Source of the DNA: Xiphydria camelus
Lineage: Eukaryota > Arthropoda > Insecta > Hymenoptera > Xiphydriidae
NCBI GenBank assembly: GCA_963678675.1
Contig: OY783197.1
Span: forward strand, 24,161,934 to 24,225,933
Direction: 5' to 3'
DNA length: 64,000 nt
The notes under the pieces are model-generated. The model was not told the DNA's origin. It did not search any database and saw only the letters and a list, made by a program, of their open reading frames with translations. Position 1 is the first letter of the stretch, and each line of letters opens with the position of its first letter. Positions 12,025 through 22,906 of this stretch are shown here, piece by piece. The translations under genes were made by a program, and so were the position numbers.

Positions 12025-12786
12025 TATGAGCCACGTGGCACGCAATGTGTTAAGGATTCTGTCCTAGTTGGATTCACTAGAGAAGCCGCCATGTTTTTTC
12101 GATAAAGGAGACCTTCAAATTATTACACGTGGGCTTAGTTTTAAATATTCCTTTAATACAAACATAACTTCACGAAAAGTCCCTAGCATTCCCCGGAATG
12201 GACAAATCATTAATTACTGAACTACAATAGTTCACCGTGAAAAACGAAGACTGTAGCAAGTTGATGGTCTCCTTTATCAGAAATACTATAGTTCATGAGG
12301 GGAATCATCTTTATTTGCAAATAAGAAGGGATCTAAGTTCTCACTAACACCACCTAATATTTCTTAGCCAAGTAGATTCTGTATGTAAGAGTGTACGTAA
12401 AACATGGCGGCTTCATCAAGCAGGACAGGGTCATTAAGTTCAGAATTAATTTCGCGTCCCGGAATTTTCGTTTGGTTGTTATTCAGCGAACTCGAATACC
12501 GCGCGTTTTTGTCGCGGCGTAACTGTGACTGGCATTTCGCGCGAACGTCACCGGAGTAGGTAAAAGTGAGGCCGCCGCGAGCTCGCGTCGCCCACGAGCG
12601 ACCAAACCGAAACTTTCCCAGTAATTCACAACGGGGGAGGCGTCGTCGCGGTGAACTCGGAATAGGTGCTGGCGGTACCGGAGAAAACGAAGGTCGGCGA
12701 CGGTGAACGAGAGGACGGGGAAGGGGGTGGAAAAAGGGCGAAGAAAGTGGGAGAGAGAAACTCCACAAGCTTCAGCGCGACCGCTC
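12025..12786. other. Non-coding flank of the CMC element
   Basis: 12025-12400 is AT-rich without features. 12400-12786 is CpG-rich with a pyrimidine-skewed minus strand, giving overlapping open frames with no family resemblance. The CMC element is inserted at the right end of this block. Confidence 0.4.
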
Positions 12787-12965
12787 CCCAGGTAGCAGTG
12801 ACACGTCATATTCACGTCGCTTGAAGGTGATTGTTCGTCGACGACGTCATATGCCTTAAATTCGACGTTTTAATCACGTGTTATTTGAAGATCATATTAT
12901 GACGTCATTGAAATGACGTTTTTTTCACGTAATTTGTTGACGAAACAGTCACATAATTTATTATT
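12787..12965. promoter_or_regulatory. Left terminal repeat and subterminal ACGTCA array
   Basis: After the terminal repeat there are repeated CACGTC, GACGTCAT, CGACGTTT, TGACGTCATT, ATGACGTTT and TTGACGAA motifs in both orientations. In plant Spm the accessory protein TnpA binds repeated subterminal motifs; by analogy these could be protein-binding sites for transposition. That role is inference. Confidence 0.6.
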
Positions 12966-13027
12966 TCCCTACGCATAATCAGGTGTGTAACTGTAAGAAA
13001 TGTATAAGATGAAATACCCATCAGTTG

Positions 13028-13150
13028 AAAAGTTTGTGAGATATTTTCGTTCAAAGTACAAGAGTAAATTGCGCTGCGTGCGACTAAGTTTCCAGCGCCC
13101 AGCGAAATTTACTCTTGTACTTTGAGCGGAAATATCTCACAAACGGTTCA
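13028..13150. repeat. Hairpin MITE-like sequence inside the CMC element
   Basis: GTTTGTGAGATATTTTCGTT, CAAAGTACAAGAGTAAATT is mirrored by AATTTACTCTTGTACTTTGA and GCGGAAATATCTCACAAAC around a ~30-bp loop. A related half is found in intron 5 of the DUF4806 gene (about 15645-15740). It lies upstream of the first gene and could be part of the element or a nested insertion. Confidence 0.6.
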
Positions 13151-13764
13151 GCGAATGGACATTTCACCTTTTACCTTTTTTTGTTCATCTTGACGAGCTC
13201 TACTACTTTTGTAGGAATTAAAATACCGAATTCCACTTAAAAAGATGAAAGTAACCTTCATATCTCGTAAATAATGCGTGTCATTGAAAATCTGTTGCAT
13301 CTACCATATGTATCTTTCAATACCAAACAAATTTTATTTGAAATATATTTTCATAAAATTACAAATAACGGAAATAAACGGGATTTTCCCTTGATACCTC
13401 TGCGGGATACTTTTTACAAGAACTCCAACGGAATAGAAAATCACGGCATTGCGGGTACCCGTGTTACCTGCCACTTTCCTTGGTATCCGCGTTTAATGAG
13501 TTCCATGTGCTGACCAAATGCCGTAGACCGAGGTGGGTCTTTCCCTATACTAACGTACCGTCACCACGGCAGAAACGGTTTATTTCTTTGAGTTTGAAAA
13601 TTTCGGTTCAGTCACGTCGGTAGTCCCGTACAGTTCAAACGATATTCGAACATTCGTGGCATTTTCAGTGCAGTGCATATACGATTTCTTAAAGCAGCAA
13701 AGTGACAGGAAAATAAAAGTGAGAGCGAGCGAAAAAAGAGTGACTGTATAAGACGTCGCGTATA

Positions 13765-15879
13765 ATGACATATGTAGGCGTCGAGTTTTCTGCTTCCGAG
13801 GAATGTGCAGGCGGCATAGCTGTAGTAAATAGCCGCTGGTTAACGCCACGAAAAAAAGAAGTCTTGTGGCCACCATGCAAGACGCAAAATGAATACAATA
13901 AATTATTAAAACGTGGGGAAAATCCAGATGAGGAGACCTGGACAGTGTATGGTATTTGCCGTCGTTTTTTTGAGTGCGGTAAGTACACACATATGCTTAT
14001 TCCTTCTTAACAAAAGGGGGATAACAACGTAAAGCCGAATTTTTGGAGCTCCTCATTATCTTTTCTTTGTGATATGGTTGAGCGCTGAACGAATGCACGA
14101 GATATCGTTCGATAACATTTTTTTTTATTTCATCAGATTCTTCAATTCGATATTAAAAAACTATAATCATTATATTTCTATACAGATGATTTTGAAAAAG
14201 CTTCGTATAAAATAAAACAAGCCGAAGTAACCTCAGATATACAGTCAGGTATTGAAACACCAAAAAAAAAGCAATCGTGGAAGAGAAAAGTCTCTGCTAC
14301 CCGCAAAATTTTGTCTGATTCGAGTGACGAAGAAAATATCAGTCTTCTTCCTAGACCACCGAAGGTAGAAATCTATAAAAAGTCTGGTTCTGAGTGCAAA
14401 AGATTGAAACTGGGAGAGGATGGTACGTACACCTGAAGAATTATTAATGAACATGGCTGATTATATTTTTCGCGCTGGCATTTCGATAAATTTAAGAAGA
14501 TTTTCAAATTGAGCCTTCATTAAATAATTATAGGAAATTTAAAACTTGATTTGTATCATTTTATGGACATGATCCAACAATTACGAGCAATCTTATTACA
14601 TGAAATAAGCTATTTAACAGTTTTGTATCATATCTTTGTATGAATTAGAAATGTATGATCTGAATATTTTTTAGTTAATTCCGATCCACATTCTATTAAT
14701 ACAAGAAATGATGATGATTATTCAGTTCAACCATCTCATTCAACGATCTCTCATCTTTCAAAAGTATCGCAATCTACCGGTACTTTGAATAATGATTTAG
14801 ATGACCTAGCAGCAAATAATGTTAATAATATCGGTAAGCCTATGGTAATTATATTTGAAATCCAATATTTCAATATGTGCGGGTAAAATTGCCTGCACAT
14901 ATTGCAATACGACAAAACGTTTCCGCCAACCTAATATACAGATTTTATGTAGGAAAATTAACAGACGTATGTCTATATATTTTTACCAATACTTTGATTA
15001 ATTTATTGTAGTGTTTCAACGGAAGTTATTACGAGAAATTTTTATTATAAAAGAACAAAATACCCAAATACTTCGATGGATTGAAAAGCAGTCAACAACT
15101 GCCACGTTAAACCAATGTCAAGCAGCACATTTACCATCAAATTTACCGATTAATACTACTGATGATCTAGATGGATTCGAACGTTATTTAGAAGAAAAAG
15201 AAAATTTGATTGGCTTCGTAAGAATTGTCTCTTTACTTATAAACATATTGACATATAATTTGATTCAAGCTTCTCTATATTTGATTACTTCTTTTTATTA
15301 TCATACTTCGTAAATCATATGAATAGCATACATATACGTATACCGCAATTCAAGAATTCAATTTATCACTTTAACTCAATTTCAAAAGTCACATCACAAC
15401 ATATTTCCAGACATAAATAAGCCTATACAAAAAAGGAATAACGTTTTGTTTCAGTCTACATACCTATCACAATTGGGCGGTAAAAACACATCATCCAAAG
15501 TAAATAATATATTACGTCGATGCATAACAGACAATCTCGCAAAAGAATATAGTTTCTTTGGCAAGCGTGCAGATAAGAAAGTTTTTTCACAACTAAAGTT
15601 GAAGACTGCCGTCGTTCGTAAGTATTCTGACATACTTTGAAGAATGAGTTATGCTGCGTGCCGCTACAAATTCCCATTACACATCAGAGTGGTGGAACAG
15701 ATTACTCTTGTATTTTGAGTGGCAATATGTTTAACAAACTTGTTTGAAATTGTTTAATTCCAGGTGCAATAAACTCAACTGATTGTTCAGAACAAGAAAT
15801 CAACGACAGTATCAAAATTTGGCTTAAACACGCACCTCAACGGTACAAAATTCAAGAATTGAAGAAACAGAATCCTTAA
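13765..15879 (+). CDS. DUF4806-type protein of the CMC element, six exons, 364 aa
   Basis: Exons are 13765-13978, 14186-14422, 14675-14833, 15012-15217, 15455-15617 and 15764-15879. All introns are GT-AG and the phases (1,1,1,0,1) join into one frame of 364 codons. An in-frame stop lies shortly upstream of the first ATG. Residues 1-71 (MTYVGVEF, then RWLTP..VLWPP) resemble the N-terminal module commonly found in insect DUF4806 proteins. Exons 2-3 are polar, with a basic NLS-like PKKKQSWKRK and an acidic SDSSDEEN stretch, so a nuclear protein is likely. From about residue 248 to the end is the DUF4806 core: LPINTTDDLDGFERYLEE, YLSQLGGKNTSSKVNNILRR, FSQLKLK, then WLKHAPQR. The biochemical role of DUF4806 is unknown to me. 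Placement next to the transposase suggests an accessory DNA-binding factor comparable to TnpA, which is inference. Confidence 0.78.
15640..15763. repeat. Intron 5 relic of the hairpin at 13028
   Basis: CTGCGTGCCGCTACAAATTC and ATTACTCTTGTATTTTGAGT GGCAATATGT resemble the right arm of the hairpin at 13028-13150, diverged. It is spliced out of the DUF4806 gene. Confidence 0.5.
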
Positions 15880-15882
15880 ACA

Positions 15883-17973
15883 ATGAGCAGAAAGACGACA
15901 AATGCAACTACAGGGAAACGTCAGCGGAATAGAAAAATTGCAAAAGCTGTCGAAAATGCATTACATGAAATAAAACAGGAAAGTAATAGAATTCAAGTAA
16001 CGAAGGAGTCTATTGCACATAATCATAAAAGCGAAAATGTATATAGAAGCGATTGTGATAGCAATGTTTCACCGCTACTTCAAAATAGTACCCACATGAA
16101 TCGCGTATTTTTGAATGACAGTGCTACCACATCAGAATTAGTCTATAACAATGATACTTTTGAAATGCTTTCCGATAGTAGCAGTACGATTGAAACACCT
16201 GATCTCTCTCAGAAGCTGAGACTTTGGGCAATAACTAGGAATGTACCTCGCTCGACAGTTAATGATCTATTACACATTCTTTCGCCCTATCATCCAGATT
16301 TACCGCTTGATTCACGAAGTTTATTAGTAACTAAATTAAATATAGACACTAAGAAACTAGAAAACGGGGAATACTGCCACTTGGGTTTATTGAATGGAAT
16401 TAAAAAAGTAATTTCCCCATATCTGAAGGATATTTCTAGTAATGTAATAGAAATAAGTTTCAATGTTGATGGTTTGCCCTTATTTGCAAGTTCGAAAACG
16501 CAGTTGTGGCCTATTTTGGGGTTAATAAAAAAAATAAAATGTCAACCTTTTGTTGTTGGAATTTTTTGTGGCAACGGCAAACCAAAGCCACTAACCGAGT
16601 TTTTAGAAAATTTTGTAAATGATCTTAGTCATTTATTGGAAAATGGCATTAAACTTGATAACAAAAAATATATTGTCACTTTACATAGCTTCGTTTGCGA
16701 TGCTCCAGCTAGGGCATACTTAAAATGTATAAAATCTCATGGCGGATACTCTTCTTGTGAAAAATGTACAGAATCTGGCGAGTATGTCGATGGAAGAGTT
16801 ACATTGCAAGGTATTCATGCGCCTAAGAGAACTGATACTTCATTCTCTCTACAAATAGATAGCGACCACCACTTAGGCGTTTCACCTTTATCGAAAATTC
16901 CAACAATAGGATTAGTGTCAAATTTCCCCATAGATTATATGCATAATGTATGTTTAGGTGTTGCTAAAAAGTTATTAAATACTTGGATTTCTGGTTCTTT
17001 ACAAGTCCGCCTAGGCAGTAGATCAGTTCATCTATTATCAGAACGCTTATTGTCATCGCGATTTTACATTCCTGTAGAGTTTAACCGCAAACCCCGCAGC
17101 TTGGAAGAATTGCCACGCTGGAAAGCAACAGAATTTAGAACTTTTGTATTATACCTAGGTCCGATTGTATTAAGAAATATCGTAGATCCCTCGATATATG
17201 AACATTTCTTGCTCTTTCATTCTGCTATTACTATTCTGATTTCATACAAACACATTTCCACATTCGGCTGCAGGACTGCTGGCAATGTTTTAAACGTATT
17301 TGTTAAGCATTGTGAAAAATTGTATGGCAAACAATTTTTAATTCATAATATTCATATGTTATCTCACCTCAGCGATGATGCAGAAATGTATGGACCTTTG
17401 GATAATTTCTCAGCGTTTGTTTTCGAAAACTTTTTAGGACAAATTAAACGCTTAGTGAAGTCACCTAATAGACCACTACAGCAAATTTGCCGCCGTATAA
17501 GTGAAATTGAAAGTGCATTTATTAATGAAAATATCAAATTAAAAGGACCAATAATTCCTAAATTTGAATATAACTGTGGCCCTCTTCCTACAAATATTAT
17601 TTTCAGAAACAGTAAACAATTTAAACAACTACGCTTGCAGAATTTCCAGATTTCTGTCCATGCATATTCTAAAGCTGATTCGTATTGCCTTATAAAAGAA
17701 TCTAGATCAGTTGTGCAAATTCATAATATTTTGATGGATCACAACAATTCTTTTACGATAGTCGGGAAACGATTTTCATTTCATACATCATTATATTGTA
17801 ATCCAATAGATTCTAAAGAATTAGATATTTATGTCATCACAGGAATTTCAAATGATTATGAAACATGGCCTATCAACGTTATTACTGCTAAATGTCTAGT
17901 TCTACCTATTACTCAAAAGAATGATAAAGATTGTTGGGTTTCGTTGCCTTTAATACACTCGATTTATACTTAG
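15883..17973 (+). CDS. Tnp2-like transposase of the CMC element, 696 aa
   Basis: A single uninterrupted ORF. The start ATG has A at -3 and follows the DUF4806 stop as TAA-ACA-ATG, so both frames are the same. Residues 1-110 are basic then polar. The core resembles invertebrate relatives of the EnSpm/CACTA Tnp2 transposase: FNVDGLPLF (Asp196), PFVVGIFCGNGKPKP, FVCDAPARAYLKC (Asp273), a CEKC zinc-knuckle-like pair (Cys292, Cys295), NFPIDYMHNVCLGVAKKLL (Asp351, His354) and FENFLGQIKR (Glu515). These are candidate DDE catalytic residues; which three act cannot be told by eye. The C-terminal part (IVGKRF, ending DCWVSLPLIHSIYT) also has the look of full-length relatives, so it appears complete. 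It should cut and rejoin the element ends in the nucleus. Confidence 0.8.
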   Translation: MSRKTTNATTGKRQRNRKIAKAVENALHEIKQESNRIQVTKESIAHNHKSENVYRSDCDSNVSPLLQNSTHMNRVFLNDSATTSELVYNNDTFEMLSDSSSTIETPDLSQKLRLWAITRNVPRSTVNDLLHILSPYHPDLPLDSRSLLVTKLNIDTKKLENGEYCHLGLLNGIKKVISPYLKDISSNVIEISFNVDGLPLFASSKTQLWPILGLIKKIKCQPFVVGIFCGNGKPKPLTEFLENFVNDLSHLLENGIKLDNKKYIVTLHSFVCDAPARAYLKCIKSHGGYSSCEKCTESGEYVDGRVTLQGIHAPKRTDTSFSLQIDSDHHLGVSPLSKIPTIGLVSNFPIDYMHNVCLGVAKKLLNTWISGSLQVRLGSRSVHLLSERLLSSRFYIPVEFNRKPRSLEELPRWKATEFRTFVLYLGPIVLRNIVDPSIYEHFLLFHSAITILISYKHISTFGCRTAGNVLNVFVKHCEKLYGKQFLIHNIHMLSHLSDDAEMYGPLDNFSAFVFENFLGQIKRLVKSPNRPLQQICRRISEIESAFINENIKLKGPIIPKFEYNCGPLPTNIIFRNSKQFKQLRLQNFQISVHAYSKADSYCLIKESRSVVQIHNILMDHNNSFTIVGKRFSFHTSLYCNPIDSKELDIYVITGISNDYETWPINVITAKCLVLPITQKNDKDCWVSLPLIHSIYT

Positions 17974-18551
17974 GAATAATTAATGTATAATATCCTTCAA
18001 TAGTACCGAAATACATAACACGTACGTTAGAAGTTATACACATACCGTACGTTAGAAGTTTTAACATACAATATGTATTACGTACATATATATGTATATT
18101 CTCAAATATATGTAGATGTTATTTCTCGAATATGCAATTGTGTATTAATATTTTTCAATGCCTATTATTGTAATTCTAATGATCATATTTCACTGTTTAA
18201 CAATATTGCGACTAGAGCTTTACTTACATTTTTTACACTCTTCTTTAAAATTTCCTTGAGTTTAAATAATATTGCAAAGCTTTTCACTGAGAATAAGATT
18301 TTAAAGTGTGACGTCTTTAGGATGGCATTATCACGTAACTTTTAACGTCAATATGACGACCCGAATCAATAAAAACGAACGTAAATAAAACGTGACTATA
18401 GTGACGACATATTGACGTCGAAGTATGACGTCTCTTTAACGAGACATAATCACGTCATTTATGACGACATTATAACCGAACTAATCACGTTATTTCGACG
18501 AATCGAGTGACGAAATATTGACGTGAGTTTGACGTGCCACTGCTACCTGGG
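17974..18551. promoter_or_regulatory. 3' region and right subterminal ACGTCA array of the CMC element
   Basis: Downstream of the transposase stop is ~330 bp of AT-rich sequence. From 18308 follow many TGACGTCTT, AACGTCAATATGACGAC, TTGACGTCGAAGTATGACGT and ATCACGTCATTTATGACGAC motifs up to the right terminal repeat. AATAAA at 18368-18373 is a possible polyadenylation signal inside the array. Confidence 0.55.
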
Positions 18552-18553
18552 TC

Positions 18554-20785
18554 GTCCCTCCCCCGACTCTGATTTAAAGACCTCCGAAAGCTCGAATAAA
18601 TGCGCGATAACCGCTTCTCCTTCCTTCCGCCCCGCGGAGGAGCGATCTCGCGCGAGTTATTTCGAAGCATCGAGAAGCGAGCTCCGAAGAGAGCGCGTTC
18701 TTTCCACAACTTCACCCCTCGAACTTTTGCCGTCGCCCGAAACTCGGCTGACTACCCTCTCTTCTATGTGTAGCCCGAGGTCGGAGATTTTGAAAGTACC
18801 TACATATGTAGATGCGAATCACGATGTGCAGTGGTATCGACACTCGAGAGCGTATTGTACAATAGTAGCACACGGATACACATATCGCCATTGCAATTGA
18901 GTAAATACTTCTGCTCTTCCCTTTAGCGCAGAATCCGCCAAGAAATTATTTGTTTGCGACTCATGGTAATAGCTTAAAGTGGTACTAATAAAATAGGTAG
19001 GATTTCTCTCTTTGTGGGATTATGCGACAGGGTAAAAGCGGAATAGACTTGGTTGAAGAGCAAGTTAAACTGGATTATCATTGAAATCGTTAAAACAAAA
19101 AAATGTCGTCTATATTTTCACTATAAAAAAGGGACCCTACATTTTTTATACAGAGAAGAGTTGCCGAATTTGGACGGATGCCTAGAATGAGCCATCCCAG
19201 TATCAATAACATTAAGGATATTTTTCCTTGTTTGTTTCCAATTTTTTCTCTCAATTTCTTAATTGAAAAAATTAAGTTACACCCCTAACCTAACAGAAGC
19301 CGTTGATATGCGTATACAGCCACTCGCCACTTGCTACGCGTTGCTCACTATCGTCCATTATTCAGACGGGTACTTCACACACATTTGCGATATAATATCT
19401 CCTGCGGAATATCCCACCCTCTCGTCTCCGCCACCCAACCCGAAGAATAGGAACGACGAGCGCGAATGCTCCAAAAGTTTCACCCCGGACGCGAGACGGA
19501 GATAGAAATCCCCCTCCTCTCTCGGACGTATACACCTAGTTCCCGCGGAGTTTCGCGAAAGGGGCGCAACCCCCCCGGTGGGCCCGCGTTGCCCGCAACG
19601 ACGCGAGGAAATTCGGAATTATTCGCCGCGCTAAACAGGCGCAGCCGACTTACAACTCGAGCGGTTACTCCGAGAGAATCCTTAATTGCTCCTACGGGCG
19701 AAGCCCGAACGACCGCCCGGGCGAAACAGCGCCCGCGCAAATTCAATTATGCAATGTTTTTCTTCAATTAACATCTCAAAATTGGATTCGAGTTGAGGTC
19801 CCGCGAGAACCGTCGGTTTTCGCGGGACGGCCGTCGGAATTTCTCCGGGCGATTCGCGGATCGAATTGCGCTGTAGCTGCGTATCCGCGCGGCTCTCTTT
19901 TTTTCTCTCCCACATCCGCGCCATCGGGCGAGACATGGAAATCGTTTTTACGCGTCTCCCGTATTAACGCGAAATTTCATTCGCGCGCAATTAGACCGGG
20001 ACGCGCCGGAAGCGCGAGGAAGGACGCGGGAATTAACCCCCCTCCACCCTCCTCACCCCTGAATACGCCCTGGAGAAATTTGACTTTTGGACAATTTGCG
20101 GCGCGTGTATAGAGCGCAACACGCGAAAGGGTACTGAGTTCTCTATTATTTTTTATCACCCCTCCCGCGCGCGAGAAACGAAAACCGTGTATCGCCGGCT
20201 GCTGGAGCGCGGGAAACGCAGTTGAAATAAACTGCGCTTGTTTTTTTTATCTTACGCGAAACGTTATCGGGTTTCTGATCGAAATCTCGCCGGCGGCGTT
20301 ACATGCAGGATATTTCGAAACGCGATTCCTCGGCCGCGCTGGGAATTCATACACGATCATACCTATCGGCGGCGAAGTGGAACGAGCGAAGTGGAACGAG
20401 CGGGGCAACGTGGAATGAAAATGCCAAGCGCGACGGTGGTCGTGGGGTTGATCGTGGAAGTTCGTTCCGGCAGCCGCTGATTACGCATTCCTCGGCAAAA
20501 TAGCGCGGCAATCATGACGGAGGGTCCATGACAAAAGAGATAAAATGTTCCTATGATTGTAATTGTGTTATGCACGACATCACTGAAGAGTAAAAATAGC
20601 GCCAACTCTCGTCTGTAGTAATCGCCACTGTTGGGCTTCAGCAATGCATTACCGGCAAATCGAGCTAACAAATAACACAGAACATTTTTACGTTAATGTT
20701 CGTATGTCACATTTGAAGGTACAGCAAATGTTTAGAGACGTATGCAAATACATTTCTCATGCGTTCTAGTGACAGCATTGCACCA
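18554..20785. other. Non-coding; mostly CpG-rich
   Basis: 18554-18800 and 19380-20500 are GC/CpG-rich with unconvincing open frames on both strands. Near 19148-19195 there is one GAAGAGTTGCCGAATTTGGA terminus followed by AATGAGCCATCCC, a solitary relic of the family at 58085. No gene supported. Confidence 0.45.
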
Positions 20786-21065
20786 TGTTTGAATTAATCA
20801 CAAAAGTAGATCAATAATATTACTGCATGGTGGACTATATAAAAAAAAAGGGTTAGGGACATTTATCAATCACGCTGTAAGTTATCCTGTTTACAGAAAT
20901 TCTGATCTCTTGCTGCTATAACCAGAATTTCACTGCTTGGAAACACTGTAGAATTATGATTGACATCAAAATCAATCGCGATTTCTAGTTACATTATAGT
21001 TCTTTCAACCAGATTTTTCTCTGAGTGCGACGTAGGTATATGTTGGTAATCATTAGACATGAACG
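20786..21065. repeat. Dispersed repeat, uninterrupted copy (second copy 22410-22905)
   Basis: CATGTTTGAATTAATCACAA, then GATCAATAATATTACTGCAT, GGGACATTTATCAATCACGC, CTCTTGCTGCTATAACCAGA and TTCAACCAGATTTTTCTCTG run in the same order as in the copy at 22410-22905, diverged by perhaps a fifth. This copy lacks the insertion seen in the other, so it shows the empty site near 20945-20960. Confidence 0.6.
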
Positions 21066-22409
21066 TTTACGTTTTAAAGCTTACAGCTCCAACAGCCTAT
21101 TGCATGCAACATTACCCGTAAAACTGCTACGATAGCATTGTAAAGTTTCAGGAGTGACATTTATCAACATGAATTTTATTCATCTGAAGAATTAGATCGT
21201 TTGCTACATTTATAAAACAATTGTACACGTATAACTGATACTTTTTCTCAGCAGTATATAAATCCTTTGCAAATATTACATTTACCCTAAAACATCAACT
21301 ACAAGACGCAAATAATCGTTATTCGAAGGCAAATAAATAAGATATGAAATTGCAGTTATCACTAACTATGCTACGATAATTACAACAGCAACTGCTTCAC
21401 TTCTGTGAAGCAGTATACCGAACATTTTTATTTTCTTCGATGCAATATACGGTTCGAAGGTCGTGAATTTTTGAACGACGTCGAACTGAAATCGACTCTT
21501 ATTTATCGACTACGCGATAAAAACTCCCTTTCGCGTTTGTAATTCCACAATAGCGAGACCGTATAACGCCTTGAGCAATTCTAACGTTAATTAATGCCGA
21601 GAACGCGGCAATCGTGGCGCGCAACGGCGACAATATCGTAACGCGATATGGGACAGCCCTTTAACTCCCGGTCGCATTGCAAAACAACGTTTGCACTGGT
21701 ACGTATGCGAGCACTTTACGAGAACGAATACTCAGGCACCCCTATACCGAAAGACGTCCATTATTACAGTTACAACAGTTTCAAACGCTTCGGCACAAGA
21801 GTTTTACCGTAACTATAACAACTACGAAGGTAGTAAAAATGCGTGGCACTGAGTAGGAGCCATTAGCGAAGTAATGGTAACTTTTACCACAACTGCGCTT
21901 ATTTCAATCGAAATGAAACTTTTGTCTCGAATTCGAATCGGGGTTGGTATAGTGAATATCGTTGCAATGAGGTGTACAAATAGCTTTATCCGTTCAAGAA
22001 AATAATACAAAAAATGCTCAGCAAATACAGTTTCGTAATTGGCTATCAAAAGTTTATCAATGACGCATGCATATTGCAACAAAAACTACTTTACGACGTT
22101 CCGGTGTAGATAGCGGAGGAGTATATCCGCGAACCAAATGCATCGTAAATTCAACAGGGTGTAAACGTCTCGTAGGAAATCTATATTCTAGGTTGGATTA
22201 CAGGTCAGGTTGTGCGAACAAAACTGGCCGAGAACTGGTTCAACGATGCACGAAGCTTTGCGCGACTTACGACGAGATCTACTTGGCAATTTCTTTCAAG
22301 TTGCTACCGCTACACAAAAGAAATTACTTCGATTTACTGAAAATTACTTGCGGGGTCGTAATTATTTATTTACATTAATTAATTTCAGGAGATCTTAGTT
22401 CATGATATC
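21066..22409. other. Non-coding stretch between two repeat copies
   Basis: AT-rich and mixed sequence. A small hairpin around CTGCTTCACTTCTGTGAAGCAG (21391-21412) is the only local structure noticed. Open frames at 21822-22082 (minus) and 22067-22378 (plus) lack recognisable features. Confidence 0.4.
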
Positions 22410-22905
22410 CATGCACCATGGTTGAATTAACCATAAACGTAGATCAATAGTATTACCGCATGGCAGTATCAACTACGTATAAAAAAAATTGGGAACATTT
22501 ATCGATCATGCTTCAAGTTGACCTAATTTCAGCAATCCTAATCTCTTGTTACCGTAACCAGAATCTCACTACTTAGAACAATTGAAGAGGCAAGTGGATG
22601 AAGGGGTTATATAACAAAAAGTTGGTTTTGAGATATTTGAGTTTTAAGAAAATGTCAGTAGACGTATCACATACTAAACACTCCCCTCATCCGTGTAATA
22701 TCTGGGTTTTGAATGGAATTCGAGCTATGCAAGATTTACCAGAAGTTACATTCGGATATAACATTTTCGTTCATTGAGAGTGATCTCATTTTTGTTTCTA
22801 AAAATGTTACATAACCCCTTTATTCACTTGCCTCTTCAATTATAGAATTATGGTTTGCGCCAAAATCTTTTAACCAGATTTTTCTACGAGTGCATATGCC
22901 CGAGC
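22410..22905. repeat. Dispersed repeat, copy 2, interrupted by a MITE
   Basis: Matches 20786-21065 from CCATGGTTGAATTAACCATA to CAGATTTTTCTACGAGTGCA, but is split by a ~264-bp insertion at about 22581-22845. Confidence 0.6.
22581..22845. mobile_element. MITE with TTGAAGAGGCAAGTG inverted ends, nested
   Basis: The left end AATTGAAGAGGCAAGTGGAT, GAAGGGGTTATATAAC mirrors the right end GTTACATAACCCCTTTATTC, ACTTGCCTCTTCAATT. The rest has no ORF. Comparison with the uninterrupted copy at 20786 places the insertion between TTAGAAC-A and TATAGAATTATG, so the boundaries are supported independently of the inverted repeats. Confidence 0.75.
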
Positions 22906-22906
22906 A

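Larger units (their letters stand above)
12787..18551 (+). mobile_element. EnSpm/CACTA-like (CMC) DNA transposon with two genes, apparently complete
   Basis: The left end CCCAGGTAGCAGTGACACGT matches the reverse complement of the right end (CCCAGGTAGCAGTGGCACGT) and the match continues with CATATTCACGTC/CAAACTCACGTC. TC flanks both sides (12785-12786 and 18552-18553), a possible 2-bp target duplication. About 170 bp inside the left end and 245 bp inside the right end are packed with ACGTCA/TGACGT motifs. The cargo is a six-exon DUF4806-type gene followed at once by a long Tnp2-like transposase ORF, both on +. All splice phases join and neither reading frame is broken, so the copy may be recent or active. 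Termini do not begin CACTA, so the exact subgroup within CMC is uncertain. Confidence 0.8.

Noticed and set aside
13274..13513. 79-codon frame upstream of the DUF4806 gene
   Set aside because: No resemblance to transposon proteins and not joinable to the DUF4806 frame; treated as untranslated part of the element.
15883..17973. The 696-codon ORF as a host gene
   Set aside because: It lies within matching transposon termini and has Tnp2-like motifs, so a domesticated or host gene is the less likely reading.
18073..18345. 90-codon frame after the transposase
   Set aside because: AT-rich, hydrophobic, no features; lies in the 3' region of the element.
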